Shown: piece by piece, positions 13,901 through 24,900 of the stretch
Layout of the letters: each line of letters starts with the position of its first letter
Position numbering within the stretch: the first letter of the stretch is position 1
NCBI RefSeq assembly: GCF_001039355.2
Contig: NW_019775816.1
Span: 81,805-145,804, forward strand
Direction: 5' to 3'
DNA from: Lingula anatina
Taxonomy: Eukaryota > Brachiopoda > Lingulata > Lingulida > Lingulidae
DNA: 64,000 nucleotides
The notes under the pieces: generated by a model
Databases searched by the model: none
Told to the model about the DNA's origin: nothing
The model's input: the letters and a program-made list of their open reading frames with translations, nothing else
Program-made: the position numbers and the translations under genes

Positions 13901-16004
13901 CAGACTTTTTTCAAATCTGCACCAATTGCTTAAACAAACCATTGCAGGAAGATGATCAGACAGAAGTAAAAACAAAAACTTGGTCACAAATAGTTGTGAC
14001 AGGTTCAACATGTGAGTTCATCTTTCTGTCTTTCGATCTCTATCTCCTAATTCCTTAGAATGGAATCATGGAGGCGATTATACTAATAATACTATCACTA
14101 CTATTACCACTACTACAAATAATAATAATAATAAATATATAATGATAAAATATACAAGCGCATTCGTAAGGAACACATTTTATAACAACGATATAATCCA
14201 GCCATAATAGATCCGACATTTTAAACAAACAAAGCACCCTTTAAGTTATTAATAATAAAAATAGAAAATAGGACTTTAGTGTGGCGAACGTGCCAAAATA
14301 ATCCAAACACTTTAAAAATCAATCAATAAATAAATAAATTATATTGTATTATATCAGCACTCACGTATATATATATATATATATACTGTATATGATAAAA
14401 AGAAATAATAAAGTACAGCAGTTATATTGTCCCGACCGGTTTCATTGCATCCTCAGGGGGTTTGTTTGGTTGCTAAGTGATGTCATAAAGACTCAGTGTG
14501 ATCTCTCTGACAATCTCTCTTTAATATAGGTTTAAATTTATTAATAATAAATAAATTTTCTTTAATTTCCCTTGCTGTTTGGGTTGCTTCCCTAGTGAAT
14601 TTATAAAATGGGAATACCGTAAAGTCCTTGTTGTTGTTCTAGAGCATCCCCTAATGTTCCCACTCACAGATGTGCACTGATATTTAGGTTATCTTATTTG
14701 TTGTCTGTGAACGGTCATTCTATGTCGGAGATTGTCTCTGGTTTGTCCTATATAGTTATCACCGCATCCACTGCAAGTCAATGCATAAATTAAATTTGAG
14801 CTAGTGCAGGTGAATGGGTGTTTAATTCTAAATGCAAGTCCATTTTAAATGTTAGATGGCTCCCCTCTTTAATTAGTGGACAGGTGCCGCACCTGGGTAC
14901 TTCACATTTTTCTACTTGTATTGTTGAAGTTTCCACATTTCTCTTGGAATAGTTTTCAAATTTTGCTTTAGTTAAAATTTGCTTAAGTGATGAACTTTGT
15001 CTCTTACTATCTATAATCTGCATTTCAGTTAGTATCTCAATCATTTTGTCGGGGTTTTTTTTTTTGGGGGGGGGGGGATATGTTAATAAGTACGGTATGG
15101 CTTCCTTTTTAACGAGGAAAACACTTGTAATTTCAATATAATCATACTGCACGAGGAAAAACGCTTTTACTTTTACATATATAAATTGGACACGAAGATA
15201 TACACGTTTGATCGAGGGAGAGAGAATCAATTCCTGAAGTTACATTATGTACCTTTTTATGGAATGTGTAGTAATATAGAGCAATGATCTCCTGGAATGT
15301 TCAAAGCAATTGATAATACTCTCCAGCACTGGTTTTCCTGGATCAAAGTCTCTTTCTGCCAACACACATTTCACCCCTTCCTCTTTTAAATCTGAAATGA
15401 AACGAATATGTATGCTCTCTTTAGTCTGTGAGTCTGTGTGCCGCTGTGTCAGTGAGCCAGTAAATTTCTCTTAGATCATTAGTCAGTGGTGGATTAGGGG
15501 GAAAAGTGGGCTCTGACTCCTCCCCCACTTTATTTTTTGAAAAACAAAATCCCACAAAAACTTCTTTCCAGTGACCTCTCGACACCGCTGTGTTTTATTT
15601 CTGTAATATATGGCATACTTTGTCACTAAGACTGCATTCCCACATATTTTAGATCGATCTTTCCGAGTGGGGAGTCTCACTAGATTACTGTCAGCTTAGC
15701 CTTTTTAAATGACTGTCCCGCCTACCAAAAGCTGTAAGGGAGTCATTATCTTCCGTGCGCTGACAGCAATTTAGCGTGAACCCCCAGGGAGATAGGTCGA
15801 TCCAGATGGATCGATCTAAACTGTGGGAATGCAGTCTAAATTTAAACAAGTCTTTGTTAGAGATTTATTTGATCCTGATTTAGATTAAAATACCAGAAGC
15901 AATAGTTAAAACACACCTTCAGACAGCTGCTCCACCTCCCGACTATCTTTAAAGCTGTAGGATATGAAGACATCATACTCATAGTCTGCCGTTTCTTCTG
16001 CCAT
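6219..16004 (-). CDS. Tandem TIR-STING-TIR-STING fusion protein (16 exons)
   Basis: Predicted innate-immune receptor of about 729 residues: two TIR domains alternating with two STING cyclic-dinucleotide-binding domains, with no membrane segment seen. Coding exons in transcription order: 16004-15917, 15391-15253, 13928-13738, 13440-13342, 13222-13076, 12707-12616, 11930-11738, 11193-11090, 10896-10788, 9986-9842, 9489-9293, 8877-8779, 8592-8354, 7920-7734, 7228-7166, 6316-6219. All junctions are GT-AG and keep one open frame of 2190 bases including the stop. Both STING halves carry the conserved first helix (AHGLVWGYFYGYL and GMAWSYYYGYL), a DR/ER-x-Y motif and EYSTPL/EYATAL. STING detects cyclic dinucleotides such as cGAMP; TIR domains signal by assembly or cleave NAD. 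TIR-STING fusions are reported in oysters; the doubled order is unusual. The first ATG lies 2 bases after a plausible acceptor, so a 5' non-coding exon may exist upstream. The last two exons are the least certain. Confidence 0.88.
6870..6920 (-). other. Possible cassette exon of the TIR-STING gene
   Basis: These 51 bases are bounded by a good acceptor (TTTATTCTGCAG) and a strong donor (GTAAGT). Entered in phase 1, as exon 15 requires, they reach TGA after 7 whole codons, so inclusion would truncate the tail. They are fully open only in phase 0 (PLTKVPHDHMLILTEQR), and the next exon is also open in phase 0. Either this is an alternative exon or the end of the gene is organised differently from the model chosen here. 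Confidence 0.35.
7166..8877 (-). other. STING domain 2 (exons 12-15, residues about 502 to about 698)
   Basis: GDIATGMAWSYYYGYLKLIL is the first STING helix with the S162, Y163 and Y167 equivalents. IPKLVLLLPQSCYVW is the following strand, VTRAGLPDRDYSS the lid with R232, R238 and Y240 equivalents, and SEYATALLHLYEM the E260/T263 segment. ILGEILNNAEECLGNFILLPY and ITKELEKKLKEL close the fold. Exon 12 is 99 bases, as is exon 4. Exon 13 is 239 bases, exactly exons 5 plus 6 (147 + 92), without the intron that divides them in STING 1. Confidence 0.85.
7926..7989. repeat. (AAT)n then (AAAT)n microsatellite
   Basis: About 41 bases of ATA repeats pass into AAAT repeats, 5 bases outside the acceptor of exon 14 of the TIR-STING gene. 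On the coding strand this is a T-rich tract immediately before the splice acceptor, so its length could affect splicing. Confidence 0.9.
9293..10896 (-). other. TIR domain 2 (exons 9-11, residues about 352-501)
   Basis: Exon 9 carries box 1 (EEYDAFVWHS). Exon 10 has a diverged box 2 (RQFRIIHRGKFEVDK) followed by SRNTILYVTKRFLES. Exon 11 continues TPYLNTLLMHERL and LTLVPVLVDVEPNELP and ends with FGRLVKALEG. Intron phases 1, 2, 1 are the same as in TIR 1. The WC-x-x-E helix of TIR 1 is here LLMHERL: the tryptophan and cysteine are lost, although a glutamate remains nearby. No initiator ATG precedes the domain in exon 9, so it is read as a continuation of STING 1. Confidence 0.82.
11090..13440 (-). 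other. STING domain 1 (exons 4-8, residues about 140-351)
   Basis: Compared with human STING from memory of the family, NVAHGLVWGYFYGYLNLILP matches the dimer-interface and lid-base helix and keeps the tyrosine equivalent to Y167. KARAGKPEREY matches the lid with R232, R238 and Y240 equivalents. GEYSTPL matches E260 and T263. YLLLKYQ then DEMEGGSKKYPIADLIVKA match the last strand and helix of the fold. Exon 8 ends in phase 0 and is followed by TIR 2 after an intron of only about 190 bases. Reading through that donor would instead stop 13 codons later, so a shorter isoform is possible. Confidence 0.85.
14540..15230 (-). mobile_element. Penelope-like retroelement relic (linker plus GIY-YIG)
   Basis: On the minus strand a partly open frame runs through LKQILTKAKFENYSKR, KCEVPRCGTCPLI and GSHLTFKM. 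It is followed in another frame at about 14780-14697 by CGDNYIGQTRDNLRHRM. This is the order seen at the 3' end of Penelope-like elements: the end of the reverse transcriptase, a Cys-rich linker, and a GIY-YIG endonuclease. Stops and frame changes show it is dead. It lies in the intron between exons 2 and 3 of the TIR-STING gene, in the same orientation as that gene. The GIY-YIG part is clear; the element's outer limits are estimates. Confidence 0.72.
15484..15545. repeat. Single end of a GTGGCGGATT-type MITE
   Basis: CAGTGGTGGATTAGGGGG resembles the terminal sequence of the elements at 57573-57930 and 61586-61827. No matching right end was found nearby, so this is a fragment in intron 1 of the TIR-STING gene. 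Confidence 0.35.
15630..15836. mobile_element. Inverted-repeat MITE, 207 bp, TAA target duplication
   Basis: The left end GACTGCATTCCCACA continues to TTTAGATCGATC, and the right end is its reverse complement (GATCGATC to TGTGGGAATGCAGTC). TAA flanks both sides (15627-15629 and 15837-15839). A 3-bp TAA duplication with such an end is typical of PIF/Harbinger-type non-autonomous elements; that family call is inference. It sits in intron 1 of the TIR-STING gene. Confidence 0.65.
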
Positions 16005-16154
16005 TTCTGGAAATACATGGGGCAGTGGCACATCATCTTACATGCAGAACTAATTCACACATAATTTACACCACAATGCACGGTTTTGTATATCAGCATA
16101 TGGTCCGGAGGCTGCAGTATACAAAGTCCAGCAAGTAGTGCATGCTTTGAATTA

Positions 16155-16444
16155 TATCCCGCAAGAAAATGCAGTAGTATCGAAGTAGCAAAGAAGCATT
16201 AACGCAGTAGTGGTGTGGAGTATATTTGCAGTAGAAATGCAGTATAGCCTACTGCAATTCTACTTCAAAAATTACATAGGGTCGTACAGAGGAGGAGCAT
16301 TAATGCAGTAGATTAGCAGCATGATAGAAGCATGTTTCAAATATGCTAATTAGCTCCCACATCGAAGCAGATTTGAAGCATGTTTGCAATATGATTGCAG
16401 TAGTCTATTGCGCTGGAGTATCTACTTCGTTTTCGTGCGGGATA
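16155..16444. mobile_element. MITE of 290 bp with TATCCCGCA termini
   Basis: The left end TATCCCGCAAGAAAATGCAG is matched by an imperfect inverted copy ending TTTCGTGCGGGATA. The interior is filled with short repeated words (GCAGTAG, GAAGCA), as in subterminal repeats of DNA transposons. No coding potential. It lies about 150 bases upstream of the first TIR-STING coding exon and may overlap its promoter or 5' UTR. Confidence 0.65.
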
Positions 16445-18304
16445 TGCCAACTGATTCTGTAGTTGAATGTATATCCTAAGACAAATATCTCACAAATATT
16501 ATTTGTTTCAAACAAAAAGGTGCATCAGCTCCATAAACCCTGACCTGACTTGAGCAATGCGTTCATAACAACTGCTGTTCATTAGGTCCAATACAATCAG
16601 CACTTCAATGTAACATGGTTTAGATTTAGATTGTATAATTTATGCTAATTATTGTATACGCGCGCATATATTGCATAGGAGTCGTCTAGAACATAACACT
16701 CATCGCCATTACCCAAGCAATTGTCACCCAACCCATATAACCTTTGAAAGCAGGTTACAGTCAGACACACGTGTAAACCTCACTACCTGTTTGTTCTCAC
16801 CACAAGCGTCGTGCTATGTTTCTCGGCTAAATGTCGATTGTGAACCTGTAAGGTTGGTGTCCTCAATGGCGGTTAACTAACCTATTTCTTTCTCCTGTCG
16901 AACTACGCAATATCAACTGTATGGAAAAAATCGATGTCTTTCGTTGTGAAACTTGAAAACATTGGGGTTAAAAGACTCATTCAAACGGAAACGCGCTTTG
17001 TTAAGATACAGACACTATTTGTGTATAACGTTTCAGAGTTAACAACAGCTGCGCAATATAGAAATAAAATATGTAGCATTTATCTATCTTTCAGGATTGC
17101 AGTCAATCGTACGATCAAAAAAGTAGGGCAGCATTTATTTCACCATCCTCGGTACCTGCAGTGTAGCGATAATCGAGTTATCTTTTCCTATTTAATTTTT
17201 AAGGGTAATTTCTAGTAGGTGCAAAAAATATCGTGAATTGAGGAAAACATGTACGTTTGATTTTTGGTTTTAAAAACAGCTCCAAAAATTTCCTGCTTTG
17301 CGTGGTTCTCAATATTGATTTTAATTTAGGGAATTTTGTGATGTAAAAGTCTTCTCGTTCATCTGCTCCACCCTTTAAGAGCTGCTGTAATATTTGGTAG
17401 TCTAAGGTGAATGTTTTGTAGTCTATCAAAGGAAAGAGTCAGTGGATTTTACCTTATTAGTTACTTTATTCCGGGGGGGGTCATATGATCTTAAGAGCGT
17501 CACATCTGTCATTTTCTCTTTCTCTCTCACTTTCTATCTTTACAACAAAAAAGAAACAATAGCAGCCGCACGCCACCAAGCACATCTCACATAAAACAAT
17601 ACATAAAAAACATCGTTAAATGGATTGTTGACACATGAAGGTAAATCGATCAATTCATGGACAATGATCATATAAAATCACACGGCCTTAGCCGCATGTG
17701 TTGGACTGGAATTATTTAAGTTAAATAATATGAGTGTGTGTGCGTGAGCGTGTGCAAGTTACGTTCCTTAAGAGTCAGCAGGTAGGACATCTTGTTCGTA
17801 TTAAACAAGGATATAAAGTGTCAAAGTTTCATAAATGTTTATTATTATTATTTTTTTATTTATTTTTATTTATTTATTTTTTTTTTTACTTTCACAGTCA
17901 ATATGCTATTTTCTGTCACGTGTAGGCTACATCAAATGCAGATTGGTCTTCGGAGTCTATCCATGATGATGTAATAGGAATAATTATTTAGATATTTAAT
18001 TGAAAACAAAAAAAGTACGCTCGCCGATACTACCTTATGAGAAAATATAGAATGGTCCCAGCGGGCAAAATATGTTGTCTTAACATTGAAACAACGTTGA
18101 ACCATAACGTTGATAAGACGTTGGATAAACATTGGATTTAAAAGTTGACTCAACCTCAGATAACAACATTGTATCAACCCCCGTTGTTAGACAACATTCT
18201 TGCATGAAAAGACATTGAAATGACCCGAGGGTAGGGTATAAAAGTATGGCCTTTAAGTTAAAATTTCCAAGGTTTAGATTAATATATATATATATATATA
18301 TATA

Positions 18305-18660
18305 ACAAAGTCACAGTCACCTCAACCTGTCTGTGTATTACAGGTTACCAAGAACTGTTAACTTTATTAATTCACTCCATCACTTTTACATCAACTTATT
18401 CATCCTAGTGTTAGCTGACCTTGCAAGGAATNGTTACCAAGAACTGTTAACTTTATTAATTCACTCCATCACTTTTACAGCAACTTATTCATCCTAGTGT
18501 TAGCTGACCTTGCAAGGAATTCAGTTTATTGGAATGTATTTCTGAATAACAAGTTAAGAAAATTCACTAGTTCACTAAAGACACAAAGCGACTGTTACTT
18601 TTACTTTTAACACTTTTTTTTATTATTTTGATAAAGTTAGTTACAGTATTGATAAACAAA
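18305..18660. repeat. Dispersed repeat, copy A
   Basis: GTCACAGTCACCT, TTCATCCTAGTGTTAGCTGA, TTATTGGAATGTATTTCTGA and AAATTCACTAGTTCACTAAA are found in the same order in the block at 29156-29430. Both copies begin at a dinucleotide microsatellite and both lie inside a larger DNA transposon. No coding potential. Confidence 0.7.
18342..18520. repeat. 89-bp direct duplication meeting at an N
   Basis: GGTTACCAAGAACTGTTAAC to CTTGCAAGGAAT occurs twice in a row, nearly identical, with the only ambiguous base (18432) at the junction. This is the pattern of an assembly gap closed across overlapping ends, so the duplication may not be real. Confidence 0.8.
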
Positions 18661-18945
18661 ACATCACGTTTTTCAACAATTAATATTTTAAAATATAATC
18701 CATGTCTGCAAGGTTGTGTCAATGACCAAAATACAACGTTGTGTCAACGTCACATTATGACGGTGTTTCGACGTGGCTGGATCAACGTTGATTTTACGTT
18801 GAATTTAGGCAATTTCAATGTATTAACCTGTTTTCAACGTTGATCCAACGCAACTATGCCTTCTGGGGTGGTTGAGACAAAAAAAGATAGATAATGTAAA
18901 TCACGAAAAAGATTAATCAGATGTTAAAATAGTGAGTGCGTCATC

Positions 18946-19022
18946 TGTACGTAGAAATAAAGTACATGTATGTGTATGGAAACTAAGTCGGTGAATATAC
19001 ACATACTTTATTTCTACGTACA
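18946..19022. repeat. Inverted repeat around GTACGTAGAAATAAAG
   Basis: TGTACGTAGAAATAAAGTAC near 18946 is answered by the complementary CTTTATTTCTACGTACA ending at 19022, with a 6-base insertion in one arm and a short loop between. It abuts the larger palindrome at 19070-19287. Confidence 0.6.
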
Positions 19023-19069
19023 TATTGACCTGCATATTATGGATATTCATCTGTTCTGTAAGTTTCAAT

Positions 19070-19287
19070 CATATTTAAACACTACACGTTTCACTATTAC
19101 CAGACTAGTTGTATAACAATAACACAGTATGTATTCGTCGTAACATATATTTACAAAGACAATTTATGACCAAAATAAAAAAAAGAAAATAATAACGTGA
19201 GTTCATATTTGGTGCATACATGTTTATATAATGTATGCTATACAACTAGTCTGGTAATGTTAGTGAGACGTGTAGTGTTTAAATATG
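19070..19287. mobile_element. Palindromic foldback element with ~47-bp arms
   Basis: The left arm CATATTTAAACACTACACGT runs on to CCAGACTAGTTGTATA (19070-19115). Its near-perfect reverse complement, TATACAACTAGTCTGG to GTGTTTAAATATG, occupies 19239-19287. About 120 bases of AT-rich loop separate them. Typical of a foldback MITE; family unknown. Confidence 0.65.
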
Positions 19288-19848
19288 AGGGTAAGCACTA
19301 GTAGGCCTATTCATATTTGTTGTTCCTGTACACATGGGCTTTTTCTTTTAAAGAACCTTGAAACACACCATTACACTTCAATCATCTGCATTGATTCTAT
19401 TTTTACCCTAGGCGGTGGTTGGTAAAGAATTCCTGGTCATACGTGACTGCACACTGTTATGTATAGTGCGCCAGAGTCCTCGTTGAGTTATGGTTTCTTT
19501 TAGTGTGAGTGAAGTTATTGGCAGTTGACCTATATACCCTGTGTTTTGATATACCTGCTGGTGTAGGTTTTCCCTGTGCTTTTCGTACTGCATGCGGACA
19601 TTGCAGGAGAAAGTGGGGTGCGTTCTCCGCTCCCTGTCTACACAGTCTACATATAGTGTCAGGGGTTTAGGGGTAAGAGGAGTAGGTTAAGTCACCAGTC
19701 CAGTATGGTTTCAGACATAATGTATTGTATAGATAATATATTACAACACAATAACAATACAATTACATTACATAAGGAAAGTTATTTACCTCCCCTGACT
19801 CCAGTAAAATTCTTCTTGGTGGAAGGTGAAAGTCATATTAATCAATCA

Positions 19849-20115
19849 GTCTCATGACTATATTTCTATTTACAAAACAGGCAAGGTAAACATACTCCAG
19901 CCTTGTTATCACGCTAAATCTGGGTCAACACGCCGATACATCTGACCTAGATGTGACATTTAAAAGTAGATTTAATGCAGTTATAGCGTCTCATGACTAT
20001 ATTTCTATTTACAAAACAGGCAAGGTAAACATACTCCAGCCTTGTTATCACACTAAATCTGGGTCAACACGCCGATACATCTGACTTTTAAAAGTAGATT
20101 TAATGCAGTTATAGC
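19849..20115. repeat. Two tandem copies of a ~139-bp unit
   Basis: GTCTCATGACTATATTTCTA to GCAGTTATAGC occurs at 19849-19987 and again at 19988-20115. The second copy lacks about a dozen bases (around TAGATGTGAC). No function recognised. Confidence 0.9.
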
Positions 20116-21372
20116 TAAGCAGTTTGCGCTGTGCATGTACGTTCCAGGCCAGTAAAATGATGAGCTGTTAATTAAGTTATCAATTCAATCTATTAAACCC
20201 TTGAGCCCTTGAGGTACACTAGCAAATGTACTGTACATTTTGCTGGGTGTAAGCAGCTGTACTGAATGATCTTCTTTAGATGCTTGTAAATAATCTTAAC
20301 AACCGCAATCTGTCCAACAAACCGTAAATTGTCTTCTCTAACGCATTGTCTTTGAAAATATTGTTTACATTGAGAGAGATCATCGTCTGAGAAAATACAA
20401 TATGGATCCCCCTACTAAGTCAAAACAGTCCATCGATTACTTACCCGTAAGCCCATGAGTTAGCAGACCACACAGCTTAAATAGAAGATGCCCTGGCTAC
20501 TGCTCCAAACCAGGGTTTTATTCAAATGTTTAGCTTTACTCCATGTTGCTTTTTATAAAAAGGGCACCAACGCACTTAAATGATCTGGATGGTCACTTCT
20601 AGAGAACTAGCACATCTTGTATACCTCCACTTTTAAAATCGATCACTGTAGGATCAATCTGTTATCCTCAATACTGGTAGATTTTCAAATAGGCCACCAA
20701 AATTACTCATTGATCTGTTGATTTCATTTTATCTATCATTTTATTTCGTATGTTTAGCTTGATCCCTAACGGTTTCTTTCATTCATTCATTTTTTCATTC
20801 ATACTTTCCTTTCCTTTCTGTCTTTCACAAATCACATTTCGTGAATATCACTTATCACAAAAACAACGATAGTACATATAATCACATATACTTTATTTAT
20901 GTACACATATGCATGTAGAAAAAGAGTCCAGTAATTTGAAGCGAGTTGTTGCATGAAATATATTTCTGTGCTACTGGATAAATGCTTTCTACATTTATAA
21001 TGCATGGTTACTAGCGTCTCACTTGGCAATACAAACACAAATGGCACAGACTCTTCCCCGCGAGCTTACGCCATCAATTTACATTTTGCCTCATCTGCAA
21101 GAAGTGGGAACAACAATTGCCGTCATGTTAATCAATAGTAATTTTGCTTGGTACTCAATGCTGTTGTTTTAGGAACAAAAAACGTGAGGCCAACATATTA
21201 TAACTAGTAACACTGAGCAAAAAAAAAATAAAAAAAAAAATAAAAAAAAACTACATGCTCAAAACAAAGCTTAAAATAAGCAAATGTCATATATTGCTGT
21301 CACGTGCATAACTGTGCATAACTACTTACAGGAAAGTTTTATGTTATTTATACACGCATAGATTCAGTCCGA

Positions 21373-21473
21373 AATCTGAGGCTCAGGATAGGAAACAATG
21401 GAAAAAGCATGCTGAGGCCTTTGTCCAGCAGTGGAACACTATAGGCTCTAAACGATGATGATGATGATGATGA
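21373..21473 (+). mobile_element. 5'-truncated RTE-type LINE 3' end with target duplications
   Basis: The plus strand reads AQDRKQWKKHAEAFVQQW then NTIGSKR and a stop, the familiar C-terminus of RTE-like LINE reverse transcriptases. A (GAT)n tail follows directly. The 12-base GATTCAGTCCGA flanks the insert at 21361-21372 and 21474-21485, a clear target-site duplication. It is inactive, being only about 100 bases long. Confidence 0.8.
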
Positions 21474-21883
21474 GATTCAGTCCGATACTGGTTTACTGGT
21501 ACCTCGTTTCAGATAAGGTTTTATCAAACTAATAGAAAATTGAAACACATTTGTTAAATTGGGGTCCCATAACATGGACACCATTTGCGAATGAAGAGTT
21601 CCTAGTCTTAAGAATTCTCAATTGAAGAAAGCAAAATTCAGAAATTTATTCTGTTTGTCTATCAAAATGTGTAAGAAATCTACATTCTGTGGTGTGTGTG
21701 GGCATATATAAGGCTCTTTGATTCCTTTTGATTTTCTACGAACTTATGTATAAGAATTTTGGGTAGGCATATCCTTCTAAACTAGGGTTTAAACCAGTAG
21801 TAGGGCCTAAACTCCAGTGAGGCATCATATTTTGCAATGGCAAAAACCTTATTTGCTTGGGTGCGTCTAATAGCATGCATACA

Positions 21884-21889
21884 TTTATT
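21884..21889 (-). terminator. Possible poly(A) signal for the glutamate transporter
   Basis: AATAAA on the minus strand, 17 bases after the stop codon. Close to the stop, but the only consensus hexamer immediately downstream. Confidence 0.35.
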
Positions 21890-21905
21890 ATCCAATTCGG
21901 GCGTT

Positions 21906-24900
21906 TCACTCGTTTATGTGACCATTTTCACTGGTCAAACCGATTCTGCTATCAGATGCATTTCCGGCTTCAGCTGACACCGTCTCTGCAATTGCGTCCA
22001 TTTTGTGCAAGTCATGACGGGATAAATGTTCTACTATTCCAGCACCAAAGGCATCTCCCAACACATTCACGCTTGTTAGCAATCGATCCCTAGAAAACAA
22101 AAACACATTGTTCATTTTGAAAGTACACTACATGAATAAACTGTGCACTATAAATTCTGCTTAACTAATCAGTTTTATTTTCAATGTATTAAGATTAACT
22201 TTACTCACAAGAACCAATCCACGGCAAGGACGAGCTGAATATCATTCAGTGGCAAGCCTACAGCAGTGAGCACAATTGCCAAGATGACGAAGGCAGCTTG
22301 GGGTGCGCCTGGTCCTACGGACGCCGTAATTGAAGTGATGCTTAAATTAAATAAAAACTTTTATACGCGTTTAACGTGAAACCACATTTATCTCAATCTA
22401 AGAAAGTTAACCAATATCAACACTCGAATGCCATTCAAAATAAATCACTGGCATTTTAACAAAAGAAAATAAGAGAATATGATTTTATAGATGTTTGACC
22501 TACTAAAACGCAGCCCTATCCTAGTTGAATTATCAGTGGCAGATTAAGGTGCAGAATGATTTTGTCTACCCTTTTGACATATTTAATAATGATATACTTT
22601 CGGTATACCTGTATTATAAAATACTCGGGATAAAATATTGTACGTGTAACTTTTTTCCAATTTCTGAAAAGCAATACAACGATGACCGTGATTGTACCTG
22701 ACTGTAAAGATCTGATCAAAACCCAGTGGGATATTATTGACTTGCAGAATAAAGGCGGATGTCACAGCTACATACAGAGCGGTACCGTCCAGGTTAATTG
22801 TTGTACCGATCGGAATTACGAAATCCACAGCCTTCTCGTGGACGCCATTGTTTTCTTTACAGCACTGCATTGTGACAGGCATAGTCGCAGCACTAAAAGC
22901 ATAATTCATAAATGTCAATTTCAAGTTTATAAAGGTGAAAGCACATTTGCAAATGGCTGTACATTTGCCAACATTCCTGTTTATATAACAATTTTCAGGT
23001 ATAAATAATGAGTAATGTCAAAACAGATACCAGTACAATATACTTAAAATCTCCATTAGTAGACTTATTCACTGAAAGTACAGGGTTTACAAGCAATATG
23101 TTTAAACAGCTCCAAGCAATAAACTTTATATAAAAAGGGCCTTATAAGAGATGTAAAATACATATACAGATATTATATCATCTGATTGTGTTGGTGATAT
23201 CTATCTAAAATATTTTACCATATAATTATTGCACATTATGCTGACCTAGAGGCCGTTCCAAGAGCCGTGAAAATCGCCTTGAGAACCCCGTAAATGTACT
23301 TGTACGGGTTCCTCCGAACAAAGATCAGGTAAATAATCGGGAGGAGAACATAACCATGAATAACAAGACCGATTATGACCGTCAGCAAATAATAACTGAG
23401 CTGCTGCAGCACACGAGCAGGATCGTCCATGGAAACCACTCTCTCTGCAATCAGAAAGAACAGACCGATCGGGACATACCTGAAATGAAAAATGGCGAAC
23501 AAATTCGATGTATTGTTGTGCGCACGCTACGATAGGAAACATACCATATATGTACTGGAATGACGCGTGCAAATTGGCATGAAAATGAAAATGGAATTTT
23601 AAAACGTGTGTATCTTTTAAACATTCGGATTTATATGGAGTTAATCCAGCAAACAAACAAATCAACAGTTACATGGCTACAATCATAAAGCACCATAATT
23701 TTTTTTATATTAAAAAAACCCTTCACGATATGAATGTTGTCGACGAGAAAAAAAACAATGATAGGAGAATATAAGAAGAATATGAGAGAAAAAAATAAAA
23801 TAATAGAATTCTGCTTACCATAAAACGACATGAGTTAAAATAAGCACAGCATCGTACAACGATGTGAAGAAATTCTTAAGGGGAACTCCGCGTGCACCCA
23901 ACCTACTGATCACAATACCGAGTGCGACAGAGAAGACGATCAGCCCTAGCACATTCATCCCGTCTTTGGTACCAGTAGAAGTGGACTTCACGATATATGG
24001 GACATTTACATAGTACTCCACTGAAATAAAACAATGGTGGTTAGCGGTGGTTGGCTCTCAGACTGCCTATATAAGATAATGCCAATTAAGTGAGCTTTAC
24101 CGGAAACAAAAGACTAACCCAGTACCTGTTTATGTGAGGGATTCTGAGCAATGTGCATATTTACGGTCCCAAAAGTTGTAGACAGCACTTCATGCATCCA
24201 CGCATATGTTTTAACCCACGGGTAAATTACATGTAATTATTTTTTTATAATAGTCCAAAATTAAAAGGTTACCAACATGTATCATTGTACAAGCACAGGT
24301 TATGTATGAAGGCGTAGTGTCACTCTCTGTATAAGAGGTTAATTTTTTGTGTTTCAGTAATCACAATATGTGGCCTATTGTAATATGCAAGTGAATGAAC
24401 GAACTGCCAGTCGGACTGTGTGTGAGACATGTATATTGATTAATTTAACCCTTCATTTACGGATCTTTCCTCAAAAGACATAAAAACACAACAAGCTCAC
24501 CGCTAACGTTATCTCTATTTGTAACATTTCTTTGCATCACTTCTGAAATATTAGCTCTTTGATTGGACACTTCTGGGTCCATTGATGCTATCAAATTGTG
24601 CAACGAGTCGTTGAGTTGGGACATATCAACGACATGTTCATTATAACCCACCGTCTTCTTGTTATCAGTTGCTGTCTAAAATAAATATATTCAAAGCACT
24701 TTAAAATAATTCATTTGATAAGGTAACATAGCACAAATGAAATTACCGGCATATAGCATACTGAATGATGCAGTTGACGCAGAGCTATTTGTATGTAAAA
24801 TTAAAGTGTGGTTATACCGAAAATAGGAAATATTTCTGCAGTGATTTGATCAATTGCATCATCATAAATACTTTGTCAGCTGTCTTTTATCCTAAAAATC

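Larger units (their letters stand above)
13738..16004 (-). other. TIR domain 1 (exons 1-3, residues about 1-139)
   Basis: Exon 1 opens with MAEETADYEYDVFISYS, a classical TIR box 1. Exon 2 gives box 2 (ERDFDPGKPV) followed by SRRSLLYIT, the usual fourth strand. Exon 3 starts at the helix NWCRFEKSL, which places a glutamate where TIR NAD hydrolases carry their catalytic residue, and ends with a box-3-like RFFDTLLSRIK. Intron phases are 1, 2 and 1. This is a well-preserved TIR domain. Confidence 0.87.
18057..18868. mobile_element. Non-autonomous DNA transposon rich in CAACGTTG
   Basis: The ends CCCAGCGGGCAAAATATGTT and, inverted, CCCAGAAGGCATAGTTGCG are similar. Both flanks carry repeated ACAACGTTG, AACGTTGAT and ACGTTGGAT words, which is a known style of non-autonomous element. 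The centre (about 18305-18660) is a different repeat, also found at 29156-29430, with an AT microsatellite at its left edge. Confidence 0.55.

Noticed and set aside
17199-17429. 76-residue minus-strand frame upstream of the TIR-STING gene
   Set aside because: Considered as a 5' exon, but no consistent donor in phase with exon 1 and no TIR, STING or membrane features.
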